NCBI GenBank assembly: GCA_037074705.1
Contig: CM073592.1
Location: 25,454,629 to 25,518,628 of the forward strand
Length of the DNA stretch: 64,000 nucleotides
Reading direction: 5' to 3'
DNA from: Zhengitettix transpicula
Lineage: Eukaryota > Arthropoda > Insecta > Orthoptera > Tetrigidae
The translations under genes and the position numbers were made by a program. Below the pieces are notes generated by a model, which worked only from the letters and a program-made list of their open reading frames with translations, ran no database searches and was not told the origin of the DNA. This document shows, one piece after another, positions 1-12,295 of this stretch. The stretch's first letter is position 1, and each line of letters begins with the position of its first letter.

Positions 1-320
1 TGTTTTGAGAGGTGTATGTTCCGGGGTCGCAGACTTTGGGCATACAGTATGATGCTATTGGAATAGTCGGCCAGCTGCCTCCTAAACCGGTCAAAGCGCG
101 GCGAGGGGTAAGCTGCAACCCCACAGAAAACCCCTCTCCCGCCATGGGAATGGCGTGGGACAAGTACCAAATGCTCAACCTACCTGTTACAGGTTTTTCT
201 AGGGTTTTGGGGGCCCTAGTTAACCTTGCCTACCTTCCCTCTACCCTTCCGCATCCCCTCTTTCAAATCCCTTTCCTATGCTATTAAAGGGGAGTTGCCA
301 CCATGTGGATTACCCTAAAA
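1..320 (+). repeat. Rep-A copy a (cut by window start)
   Basis: 3' part of the dispersed Rep-A retroelement, read 5'->3' and ending CCCTAAAAAAAAGG. It shares the CTATTGGAATAGTCGGCCAG and GGGGAGTTGCC blocks with the ten other copies. Small deletions show it is an old insertion. Confidence 0.85.
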
Positions 321-770
321 AAAAGGAAATAGTCTAAAAATTAATAATTATTATTTCGTCATTTATTTTTAAAAAATTTAAAATTCTCCCTTTTTGCAAT
401 TTCTGTGAATAGATTTTTGTATTTAATATTGCTTGTTATTTTGTCACTTTAACCGTTCCCGCACACATTTTTCATATCAAATTACTGGAACTGAAAGACG
501 AAAGATTAAAATATCAAATTTGAGTGCCACGGATTTGGTCAAAAGCTCAAACGTCTACTGAGAAAAAAAAATCCTTTATCCCGAGATTGGATTTCAGGCG
601 GATTAGTAATGAGAGTTATAGGATTTCCGGATATTTAAGGATCTAGAGGATACTAGAGGCAAATTATTAAAATAAGAGCAACAATAACGGAACTCTGGGA
701 TAATTAAGTGGGCGAATTCAAAGGAAAACATTCGTAATAAACTCGTTTATACTTCGACGGATTATAAATG

Positions 771-1041
771 GTTTTTTTTAGGGCAACAGACTACATGAGG
801 GTAATCCACGTTGGGCAACTCCCCTTTAATAGCATAGGAAGGGATTTGAAATGCGAAATGGTAGAGGAAGGTAGCCAAGGGTTACTAGGGCCCCCGGGCT
901 ATATTTTAAGGATCCTACCCGGAATTCACCTAAAGAAATGCAGGGAAAATCCTAGAAAAACCTGCATCGGGTAGGTCGGGCATTGGGTACTTGTCCCACG
1001 TCCTTCCGATAGCGGGAGAGGAGTTTGCTGTGGGGTCGCAG
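771..1041 (-). repeat. Rep-A copy b, 5'-truncated
   Basis: Begins on the plus strand with a T-run followed by GGGCAACAGACTACATGAGG, the reverse complement of the Rep-A 3' end. It stops at TGTGGGGTCGCAG, so only the 3' half is present, as expected for a 5'-truncated poly-A retroelement. Confidence 0.85.
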
Positions 1042-2439
1042 TAATTGTAACAGAAGGAGATGGAGTGGTTTAAAGGATTACCAGTTGTGAACACGAGAAG
1101 TAAGAAGCATAATATGGAAATGGAAATTAAGTGCAATTTTGCGTCATAAAAATGATTTTTTGATGTAATGCATCTTCCACTTGGTCCATATTTTGTACAT
1201 TTAATTTATGTAATCCATTTAGCGACTGAATAAGAACCTTCTAATTGCAACCCCACGTAACCGTCGCAATATACCACAAAATAAAATGAGGTCTTTGTAG
1301 TATTTTTTCGTGTTTAACAGAGGCAGTTGCAACCCGTTTTTCCGCGCGTTACGTTTCAATGCCTGCACCGTTGTTTACGTGGTCAGAACACGTGCCACGT
1401 GTCGTCCGAATGCACGTGCAGGGTGGATCACCTGTGTCTTCCTCCACGCCCAACCGTAACCTGGTTACACCTACCATTACTGTCGTTTCTGCACAGATGT
1501 GACCGGAAACTGATTTTTAATTAGACGATCATCCTTTACACACCATTATTCACCCTCACATCTCCTTCCACTCATTTATTTATCGACATTGACATGAGGA
1601 AAATAAACAGTTCAGAAAAAAAACTATTGATTAAAGCCTCAGTTAACATGCAATTTATTTTTTTCGGCAATTAAATTAATTCAGGTTGGCAAAACTTTTC
1701 ATTATATTCTTTATTACATAACGATCATAATTATATGACCACAGTAATTTTGTGACGACGTGGAAGCAAGAAAACTTAAAAATGTCGGATATCTTCTCTC
1801 ATTGAATTGTAATAAATGATAGCGATGTATAAAAGAGATATTTTTAATGTAACTTACTTGACTTGCTAATTGATAATTTTAAGAATCTATTAAATGTCAT
1901 ATATAGTACCGTAAATAATTAAATAGGGGAATAAATATAAGTTATCATACCAGCATTTTAAATTAATGAGGTATTAAAAATCTATGAAACAGGATAATTT
2001 TTGTGGGTGCTTCGATTCATATTAATTCAGCGTCACTAACTTCATCTTGAGGGATTTTCATTCTCGGAATACGAATGGCCACGTTATCCTCTGACTGTTC
2101 GCTGCTGGTTGAGGTCCTGTTGTTACTCCCTTGGGCGACGTAAATGAAACATTTTATGGCTCCTTCCTTCCCAGAAGTCTCAACTTGTGACTGGATTTCG
2201 CAAGTTCTAATTTATCGCACTCCTATTAAAACTTATCCAATCACAGGTCTTATGTGTGTTAACTTTTGAGAAGTCAATCAGTTAAAAAAAATTTTTTTAA
2301 AAAAAACCTTCGATCCATTTACATAAATTCCGTTCTTCATTCTAGTTCTAGAATTAGGCGATGGTAGAACTCTGATTCGTCAATTGTAGGTGAGCCGCAT
2401 TCGGTTTAACTGATGGAGGAATTTCATACCGGTTCTGGA

Positions 2440-2511
2440 GTCGACAGGGATAGGTCAGTGGCAGAGCGTTCGCTCGGTGAAATCCCTGGTTCGATTCCTG
2501 GTGCAGTCGAC
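2440..2511 (+). repeat. tRNA-like SINE head or tRNA pseudogene
   Basis: 72 bases with an A-box-like TAGGTCAGTGG (2451) and a perfect B box GGTTCGATTCC (2488). The ends can form a GTCGAC/GTCGAC stem. The anticodon arm is poor and the T stem has a mismatch, so a functional tRNA is unlikely. Confidence 0.5.
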
Positions 2512-3267
2512 ATTTTTCCAACCTCATACTTTAAATCAGAGCTCGGCTTTTAATTTGACTACATCCCCCACCTAAAAAAAATTATTTTGAGTGCAAATTC
2601 AACCCAAATAAACAGCTCCAGACAAGAACATCGCAGAACGTGCAGTATTGGATCCCTGGACTTCAGGAATATTTCGCTATCGAATGTTCGCTCTTGTATT
2701 TTTAACTTAAAAATAAAAAAATATTTTTCTCCAAATTGCTTTAATCGAATAATATCTCTACGTGACTTTATTTCAATTTTATGTTTCAATGCTGCCAACT
2801 ATAGCAAGTAAAGTAAATGATCTTTCAGCAATCAGTAACCAGTAAAGGAATATGTTATAATAAAAATTAAAAATCACTTCCAGTCACTCCGATTCACTTC
2901 ATCAAGGAAAACCTACATCTATAATAAATGTCAATTTTTCAAAAATAGAAGTTCGAGAATTTGGACTGATTTCTATTTTCTTCCGAAGAATTTTTGACCT
3001 ATTTTGTAGAGTACGAGAGACACATTTTAGATGACTTGTGCCTCTATTTTCTATTATTCCTCTAGGACCGAGGTCCCTAGCGTTTCTCTAGTGGACATTT
3101 TAAGTCTGTTTACACGTCTTGCTATTTTGTATCTGAAATATTCCACTTCGCTCTCCTTCCGACTTTTTATTATTATTATTTACTGTATTATTTACAGTCG
3201 CAACAACAGCTCGGGTTATTAGCGACTAATTAAGGAAACTCAATTTACCTTGTCGTGGTGACTGATC

Positions 3268-3284
3268 TGACGAGAGTTTTCTCT

Positions 3285-3320
<36 letters not shown>

Positions 3321-3390
3321 TCCATGGCCTCGCCGGGATTCGAACCCGGGACCGGTCACGCTGACCACTACACCACAGGAGTTCCGACTT
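3268..3390 (-). repeat. tRNA-derived SINE fragment with (CA)n
   Basis: On the minus strand the A-box region (TGTGGTGTAGTGGTCAGC) and B box (GGGTTCGAATCCC) are followed by CATGGATGTTTGTG and then a TG run. The same order occurs in the SINE at 4242-4488, so it is the same family with part of the anticodon arm deleted. Confidence 0.65.
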
Positions 3391-4229
3391 TCTCGTTACA
3401 GTTACCCCGACATTTTTCTACCGTTGCGTATAAAGTGCTAAATTAAGCAGTAAGAACCAAATGATTAAAGACATAACCAGTTGGAAAATATATTTTCTGT
3501 CACTAAAGAATGTAACTTATGGGTTTGACCGTTTTTCGTGTCTATTTTAGCGTAAAAATAAAACGTAAACTAGTAAAACTCCAAACCAGATGAGAGCAAT
3601 ACAAATATATGTTAGTTAATTTTTTTAAAAAAAAGGGTTTATACTGATAGTGAAACAAATTTAAAATTTACGTAAAATGTTAAATAGTTAACTAGTAAAA
3701 GGTATTTAAATACTAAGACTTTTGAAAACGTAAACAATGTGTTGCGGTGTAGTTTTCTCCCCCTTTTATTGTCGACTGCCTCGTTACCCTGACACACGAG
3801 GGCTTCAGGTCGACGCACCAAATTCGATTTACAAGTCGACATCTACAACGTAAACACGCTCCTCTCAGGTTCAGCCACGGTCACCGCACCCGGCCAATTA
3901 CCTCGGTCTTCTGCCATTGCACTGTGATGTACGTTATTTTGTATCATTCATCTGCTTCAAAATTCTCGCGAAAGATCACGAGGGAAAAATAAATTTGGCA
4001 GTCCAAAGTCACTTTCACAATCGAAGTGATAAAATAACGCCCATGAAAATGTCTTTACAGTTCAAGTTATTTGGAACTCTTCTTACAAAAAGCGCAACGG
4101 AAATGAATGTATTTAGGATTAATAACTTTATGCTGAATGTAATAAAATATCCAGAGATCTTCAACAACGTCAACGGTTCCAGAAGTTAAATTACTTACGT
4201 TCTGAGTGTTTTGGGAAATTAGCCATGGC

Positions 4230-4500
4230 TAAAGTAGATCGGCCCGCCTGCTGTGGTGTAGTGGTCAGCTTCATTGCCTCGCACCACAGAGGTCCCGGGT
4301 TTGAATCCCGGCATGGGCATGGATGTTTGTGGTCGTCCTGGTTATTAAAACTGAGTTTAAAGCTGTGGAAGAATCGACACTCTGACCAGATATCACTCCT
4401 AATCCAGAATGTGACATGTAAGATGACAGTCTGGCAGTCGTGTCGGTAGGCCAAGGCCTTTCATGGGCTGTCGAGCCAAGGAGTTAGTTAAAGTAGATCG
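4230..4500 (+). repeat. tRNA-derived SINE with 12-bp target-site duplication
   Basis: The body at 4242-4488 has a tRNA-like head with A box (GGTGTAGTGGTC) and B box (GGGTTTGAATCCC), then an unrelated tail ending near GGCCAAGGCCTTTCATGGGC. It is flanked by direct repeats TAAAGTAGATCG at 4230-4241 and 4489-4500, the signature of LINE-assisted insertion. The intact duplication suggests a fairly recent insertion. Confidence 0.8.
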
Positions 4501-4566
4501 ACTTAAATGAATGTGACCTTAAATATTCAGAGGCACATCTACATCTGCAGAACGCAGGATAAGATA

Positions 4567-4712
4567 TGGAGGGGGGAGAGAGAGAGGGAGGGGGAGAGAG
4601 AGAGTTGGAGAGAGGGAGAGAGAGCGGGAGAGAGGGAGATGGAGAGAGGGAGGGAGAGAGGGAGAGGGGGAGAGAGAGGGAGAGGGGGAGAGGGGGAGAG
4701 AGAGAAGGATAA
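4567..4712 (+). repeat. (GA)n/G-rich purine tract
   Basis: About 145 bases made almost only of G and A (GGGAGAGAGAG units), with the complementary pyrimidine tract on the other strand. The open frames here (Arg/Glu/Gly or Ser/Leu/Pro repeats) are by-products of the tract. Confidence 0.85.
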
Positions 4713-5349
4713 ATTGGAGAAAGCGGGTGAAACTATAAATAGATACAAAGGGTGAATTCAGAAGCAGAGAGGATAGAGGGAGGGAGAAGGTAACAGGGTA
4801 AAGACAACCTGACACGGTGAACATGCTTAAGTGAACTAACTAAATAATGGTAAGATTCTGGTACAGGTAATAAGAAAACTAAACATACTTTTGATGGTGA
4901 GGACTCAAGGATCTCATGATTACTGATTACATTTACTTTTTCCCGATTCACCCTCTCGTATGATAAACGTGACGCAACTGAAGATTTTCCACGATAAACT
5001 TTTACAATGACCCCATTTCACTTCAATGCAAAAATTAAGGTTTTTCTATAACCTTGAAAGTCCCTAAAAACATTAAATTTATTTGCATCATTTCCCTCGT
5101 GTCTTTTATTTTCATGGATCAGAACAATTTCTAAAAATTATAACGATAATAAACACTAAATAAACGTATTTAAGAGTTGTTTTTGATTAGTAAACGAGTC
5201 AATGTGTTATGTGATCGTATTACTTGCATAAATTCGGAAAACGCGAAGCATGGCGATCGTTATGCTGGCTTCTTTGGATGCAGTCACTTAATTAAATTTT
5301 TTTTTCAATTAATTAAATATTTTTAAGTTTCTTATAAGAATAACTGAGA

Positions 5350-5616
5350 TTGTTAATATATATATATATATTAAAAATAGAATAATACTTATCGATTTTA
5401 TATATATGTATGTATATATAATGAAATATATAATAAAATAATAGTTATCGATATATTTCATTATATATACGTACATATATATATGTAAAATCGATAACTA
5501 TTATTTTATTATATATATATATATTATTTTATTATATATATATATATATATATATAAAATAACTATTATTTTATATATATACATATATATAAAAGAAATC
5601 GATAACTATTATTTTA
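5350..5616. repeat. TA-rich palindromic repeat block
   Basis: Several (TA)n runs are interleaved with ATCGATAACTATTATTTTAT units in both orientations (for example around 5388, 5437, 5487 and 5597). The arms at 5384-5428 and 5452-5502 are near-perfect inverted repeats, so the block can form a cruciform. Confidence 0.7.
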
Positions 5617-8531
5617 TTTTTATTAATTATTTTGTCCCCAATATTTCTATAACTTTTTTCTCCAAAGAAACTTTCAAAAAGAACTGCTTCGAGAAGAAAA
5701 TTCAAACAGCGAGACGCCTTCGTAATTATTTGGAGAGGGGAAGAAAGAATAAGAATGCATTTGCTCCACGGACGCTGAAAAAGACGAAGGAAGATAAACA
5801 CAAATATAGGATGGGTCTCTTTCTCAACTACTAGAAACAAGGACACTCGGGCGATGTATTTTAACTTAAGTAAGCGCGATGGAGAACGTGAGGGAAGTCT
5901 GCGAGAGACGAAGTTGCCCGAGGTCACAGAAAGCGTTCAGGGGGAAAGAAAACAGTGTGAGTGAAGCCTGACAGGGGCGGCAGTGAGGTTAAAAACCCAG
6001 ACAGACGTGGAGGTGGATACACAACTAACGTCTCAACGCAGGAGCAGCATATTAACGTGTCTTTGGAAAAATAACTATGCGATTTAGAAAAACTACACAA
6101 AGAGCCTCTTTGTTGGAAAAATTAATTTATTTCACTCCTCGAAAAGTTCCCACCCTCTGAATTTTTTTCAGTGAACTATGGTCTAATTATGCTAAGTTGA
6201 AAAATATAAAACAAAATGGCCTCAATGATTCTGCTTAGCTTTAAAATTATTATTTATTTTACAACTCTTGTACTTCTTTGCAGGTTCACAGCAGACTACC
6301 GGGAAAATGTTGAGTCAAACTTTGGGAAAAATTATTTTTAAACACACCCACTCCAATACACCCCAAAATAATAATCATAATAAAACGTGGAAGTTGGATA
6401 AAAAAATTCTAAAAATGAGAAACCTAATATTAAACATTGTAATAGTTAAAGCAATCAAAAGGAAATAAATGGAACTTTCACGTCCAAATATTACAGTACG
6501 GAGAATCTTAATGCCCCATGACGTTCAAACTGTATTATTATTATTATTATTTAAGAAAAGAAAATTTTAAAAATAAAGGTTAAAGTTAAATCAAAACCCG
6601 TAACATAATATTGGGAAATTCATGACTGCAGAAGGAATTATCGTAATTTAACCATAATTTATTTATTTTGTCTAAACGGACTTAATGCCCAATTACAATT
6701 TTCAGGAAAAAATATTATATACAGAACGTTTATATATGATACAATTTTTAAAATAATGACGATAATTATTGATAAACATTTGTATATAAAAATTTCATCA
6801 ATTGTCAATAATTCAACTTGTACAAGTCTATATCATACTCATTAATCATTTTACAAAAATCTGGTTAACGGATTATTCAGTGTATAATTAGATTTCTAAT
6901 ATTTTATTACAAACATGTTTCTCTATTATGTTTTTTTCTATAAGAAAATTAATCATAAAAGATTAATTAATTGAGAAACGTTGATATTTTCTATAATCAC
7001 TAACTTCAATTTATTTTTAAGCTTAAAAATCGGAAACACTATAACCTGATTGACAATTTCACCAACAGTCTCCATATTTGGGATTGAAAAATTATTTATT
7101 TTCTCTTAGTCTTAGTCTTAGTCAAGAACAACTCTATTCCAATCATCATATTTATTATTTTTTTAGTCTTCAATTACTGTTTCATATTTATTTTGTTTTA
7201 GTTTTAGTTATGAAATTACTTTACATCTTATACCCCAGGTTTAATCAGGTACAATTTAAAACTTTTTTTTCGAAGTATTTATTCAGTTTTAAAAGTTGAA
7301 GAAACTTTGGGATTAAGCCAAAATCATGTTAATGATGATATAGATTGAATAAATATTTTTTAAAAAAAGTACAAGAATTTAAATTTGTAATTGATTAAAG
7401 ATGGGTTGAAAAAATTATAGTAAATTAAAAAATAATCCGATATAAATTTACCAATGTAACTGAATATTTAAAAATGATATAAATATTTGATTAAAATATA
7501 TATATAGAAAACACGTCAAATAGTCTCAGCGAATATTTTACTGAATATATTTGCATAGTTCGATCTTGCGAATAAGATAAAATGAATGTAAGAAGGACGA
7601 GTGAATTAACAGGATCGTCGTCAAAATCGTGTAACACAAGTTGGTAATGGACCAGCGCGAGATGAGTCAGGGTTGGCCGAGGGCCAGGGGGTTCCCCGTT
7701 TCTCAACGGGTCAATTAGGCGTTATCTATCGCCGCCATAGCTCAATTATTTATATCTGAGGCTTTTGTCGTTCGTTACGAAAGATTCCCTCGGCGCATTG
7801 CTTCATTCAGGTCAGGACCAGCTCAAGATTCTGACCAAGTGAAGCCAAGCCCAGCAACAACTCCGTCTCTCGTTTCAGGCCATAATCAGGGCGACGTCAA
7901 CATGATGGACGTTTGTCCGAAGCAAGCTTTCACGTAATGCCTGGAAAACGTACAATTAGAATTTGAAAATTAAATATAAATGCACTCGGAGAGTTATGAA
8001 TCAATCAAAGGAGAAGACGGGAAGATCATTCTAGCCAAGATTGAATATTCTTCATTTTGACAGATTCTTATCCACCATAAACATTTTCCCCCCACGGTTT
8101 CAAAATAATACTCTATTACCAAGCATTGTCAAACGGATCTATTGCACAATAAGTACACTTGAACAAGTCATATTGAGAAAGCTCAGAATAGGTCTCATGA
8201 AAGCCAGAGGGTGAAGCAGAACGAGAGGCAATTTATTCGTGTAGCGTATAAAATGTCTTAAATTGGTTTAATTGAAAGAGTACAAAATGTGAGAAAAACG
8301 GAGAGACATTTTGAGAGTAAGAGTAATTGGAGACCGTTGCTGGTAGTGACGCGAAATAGGCATGGAATAATTGGCTGTTAAAAATGCAGAAAGAACTGGG
8401 GGGGAAATAAGAATCGGGAATATATGAAGAAGGTAAAAAATAAAGTGTGAGAGACTGAATTCTACAAATGGTTGGAAGTTCTGATGTTAGTATATATATA
8501 TAATGAAAAAAATTACGTCTGATTGAAAATA

Positions 8532-8783
8532 AAGAATAAGAAAGATAGCCAAATCAGACAAAAAGGTAATATAAATACCACACAACGTTTCTGTGATCCT
8601 TGTGCCTTTCGTCAAGTTCTAAGAAGAGCCTCGAGAAACACAACTGCACTTGTCAGTTGACAACACTCAAACGTTGTCTCTCTAGGTTCTTCTTAACACC
8701 TGACGAAAGGCACAAGGATCACAGAAACGTTGTGTGGTATTTATATTACCTTTTTGTCTGAAGTGGCTATCTTTCTTATTCTT
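8532..8783. repeat. Foldback element, about 250 bp, with hammerhead-like arms
   Basis: The two arms (8532 to about 8640 and 8660 to 8783) are inverted copies, for example AAGAATAAGAAAGATAGCC against GGCTATCTTTCTTATTCTT. At the centre CAACTG and CAGTTG form a small hairpin. Each arm carries ACGAAAGGCACAAGG with AGAAACGTTGTG, which resembles a decayed hammerhead core. The element is flanked by (TA)n on both sides. Confidence 0.8.
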
Positions 8784-9929
8784 CATGTATATATATATAT
8801 ATATATATTGTTTACAGTGATTTATCAGGACGAAATTAATTATTGCAATGAGAAAAAAACGTATTAATCATTTATTTTTGTGACATATGCTTTATAATTC
8901 CACTTCTACAAACGAGGTCAGAAGATCGGTTGGATGAATTCCCTTCTTTATTACTTTCCCTTTCATTTCTTTTTTTTTTAATATGACCTAATGACATCTC
9001 TACAAAGAAAGTCACAGAAATAAAATCGAAATACACCTCCCTACCAAGGTACAATATATTTATTCCATTTCTATCTCAATGAAGGCCTAATTTCCAGAGT
9101 ATTTTTGGGGGATGACGGATTCAGTTCGCTGACTGTATTTTAAATTTTGTGAGCGTCAATATCGGTCCATTTTTAGTCACTTTTTTTATTAACAGGTTTA
9201 TTCATCTGGATTTTTAGAGAACGCCTTCCATCTATATTCTTATGGGAATATCTACGCTTCCCACACTCGTGCAACTATGCCCCTCTATATTCCACCCATG
9301 TTAAAGAACATTGCTGAGTATCAAATAAAATTATACCTGTGTGCCTGTGTGAACTGTTCTCTTATAGGAATTGTACTCTAACGCCTGATTTCCGTCTCCC
9401 TTTGCAACAATCAAGTTGTCTTTAAAATCTCATAGAGCGTTCTAGACTATATTGACATCACCATAGAATTGTCTATGACAATGTCTTTCATCCCGTTTTA
9501 AACAAACACTTTAGGTTTTGGGGAGAATTTAAGTCAAGTGAGTTTATCAGAGGCCCAAAATGGTCTACATTACCTTAACGGAACTTTCGCGAACATATGT
9601 CGTGATGTGTCTGTTAATGCTTGCATCACATCACGTGCAAGTTGCGCGTAATCCAGGCCTGTACGTCATCGCCGCACGTGTGGGGCACATCAATTGACAT
9701 CACGTGCGAGGACTCCATTTCAATTATAATCTCTCCACTCAATGGTTGAAATTTTCAAAACTACTCATAAAAAGAAACAACAGAATAAAGTCTGAGACAC
9801 TGAATTCTGTGCAATTTGAACAAATTAAATCACTGTCAGGTGCTATTAAGAGAAGGAGTCCCTACAGATGCAATTTAATTATTACTGTGTCCTTCATACA
9901 TAAAATTAATGCTCTCTTCCTGTTAAAAA

Positions 9930-12138
9930 TTACTTTATTTATAAATACTTTACAAATTCATTTTTGAAAATTACATGTAATATACATACTCCTAGTAGGA
10001 GGTCCTTTACCTTTTAACTATACAATAGAATGTCAAATAAAAATAAATATATTTACACAGCCAGAGTGAAATCTATTTATCTAACTGTATCCTATTACAA
10101 TTTACAAAAATTATTTCATACATTAATGTACATATTTAAAATTACAGCATTCTATATGATAAAATAAATAATTATTCTTACATTTCAGGTACCAATTCTT
10201 GAGGGCATACACAAAGAACCAACCTTCCTCCAAAATTGCAAGCACAAACTATCACAGTGCATAAGTGATCATTATTGCCGACATTGAAATTGATGCACGC
10301 TGGGGAAATTGACTATGTGCCACGTTTCGATAACACTTCTACTACGGCACATGGACACCTCTATCTACTGAGCACTATTAGTTGTGATTTACATTTTACA
10401 AAAATATATATCGTAGGGGTGAAATGAAAGCAGAAGTCATTTGGCACAAATTCTTGCTTTACTCTGCATTCCGCTGTGGATGCATAATAGGACGTTCACA
10501 GTTGAGCATCAGACTTTACAACATACTGAGTAGAGACAAGGTTAAATTTACAATTTGTGACCAATTGAAAGTCTGCTGTTTACTAATTGACCTATTAGAA
10601 CATTGCTTCTTTAAGTTTGTTAGTTTTACTTAGTAAGTCAATTTAAATAGCGTTAAGTTTCCAAGAAAATTACTGTTAATGTATAAGAAATTATTTGTGT
10701 ATAATGGATAAACAAATATTAAGAAAAACATATCTATATGCATAAAAGTATATAATTTTAAGTGAATATTAATTTACCATTAGTACGTAGCTATAGGCCT
10801 ATTTCATTCAATAACTTTAAATAATCTATCAATAGCAATATATGTGAACTCTTGAAGGCTGCAAGATGACAATACGCAATTCAGATGTAGTAAATATGAA
10901 TAATGTGATAAATTTTATGCTCCTGCATAATTATTTAACTTCCTATAAAATAATCCTTTAAGAAAGGATAAGTATTTAAAGCAGTATTTTAAATACAAAT
11001 GTAAGTAATAATAATAAGCTCACTATAAAATAAAACCTATAGTTAAATCTCAAAATTTTTCATATCACACAATGATGAATGTTTCGTAGTTCATGAGCTT
11101 ATTTTAAAATCAAAATGTATTAATCCACATGCCTCTAATCACTCTACACAATAAATTTTAATATGTCCTTCTTACAATATATCCTAATAAACTTGTACTA
11201 CAAAGTGCTTATCAATCTAAAAATTCTCACTTTTTGCAAGGTAAACAATGAATGGTATCTCCAACTCTGGCCTAAAAAAATTTCTCATAAGAGTAAAAAT
11301 TACTTGACATACTGTATGGATTTCATTTCAAGTACCCTGTATTCATTGATCAATTAACAACTTCTGTTCAAAACTGAAACACAGTAATTAATAAGTAACA
11401 ACTAATTACAAATTACATTGCTGATTCATGCATTACAACAATTATAAATATATTTACGACATATGTAAATCTCAATGCAGACAATGAGAAAAAAACAGAT
11501 ACTAATATTAATCTATGAAATTCATATTAAATTATCATTTATATATTTACCCCCCTCCCAACCTAATTACAATCAAATGAATTATATAAATTATGATTGC
11601 AATAATATCAAAGACTGATTCATTATCCATTATTCTTTTAACACTGAAGTAAACTATTTTTCAATAATTTTATATATGTTCCTTACATTGTTCAGCTGTG
11701 TTACACTATAAATAAAACTAATAAAGCTTTAGTGCATAAACCAAAAGATGAACTGTATTAAAATATAATAATGGAATAAGTGTGTTTAAATACATCTTAT
11801 ATATTATATTATTATAAATTTTTTCATATGACAAAAAAAAATTGTTTCTGAATATATCAAAAAAATATTTTGTCCATTGACAATTAGCCAATTAGTGTTA
11901 CACAGCTTGAAATCAAAGTAACAGTTAACAAGATTTTTTTATCTTCAGACCATTTTCCAATTGCAGCAATTTCTATCAGGGATTGCCCTGTGGAAGACAG
12001 TTTCACACAACTATGATGATAAATTCATAAACACCGCTCACAGATGGTTTTAGTGCCATAAATAATCTAGTATTATTGTAAATTCTGGAAATTAAATTTG
12101 AAATACTTTTTACAGTTCATTACATTACAAGGTTTAAT
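9930..12138 (-). other. Probable long 3' UTR of the peroxidase
   Basis: AT-rich sequence directly after the stop codon, free of the dispersed repeats that fill the introns and flanks. I found no canonical AATAAA on the minus strand until 9939-9934, which would imply a 3' UTR of about 2.2 kb. Variant signals such as ATTAAA occur earlier, including just after the stop, so a shorter UTR is possible. Confidence 0.4.
9934..9939 (-). terminator. Candidate polyadenylation signal AATAAA
   Basis: First canonical hexamer found on the minus strand after the peroxidase stop. Supported by motif and position only. Confidence 0.35.
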
Positions 12139-12295
12139 TTATGAAAAATGTTCCCAGCCTTCCATGTCTCCGTCTTCAGAAGACACATTCATTGGCTTCG
12201 GAAGCTCTTGCACAGCATCAGGGTCACTGATGGCAGAAGGCATTTCAGGAAGTGGTATATCAGCAGCTTCTTTCAAGCTAAAAACCCAAGATGTT
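12139..12295 (-). CDS. Peroxidase exon 14 (terminal exon, stop codon)
   Basis: Acceptor TTTCTAG. AG + A gives Arg1040, then 51 more residues with acidic character ending [11 protein letters not shown] and TAA at 12141-12139. The acidic C-terminus contrasts with the preceding His/Asn-rich stretch. Phase fits exon 13 exactly. Confidence 0.85.

Noticed and set aside
2440..2511. Functional tRNA gene
   Set aside because: The A and B boxes look good but the anticodon arm is not a proper stem-loop and the T stem is mismatched, so a SINE head or pseudogene fits better.
4507..4824. Arg/Glu/Gly- or Ser/Leu/Pro-rich open frames
   Set aside because: They are produced by the (GA)n tract and its complement and are not genes.
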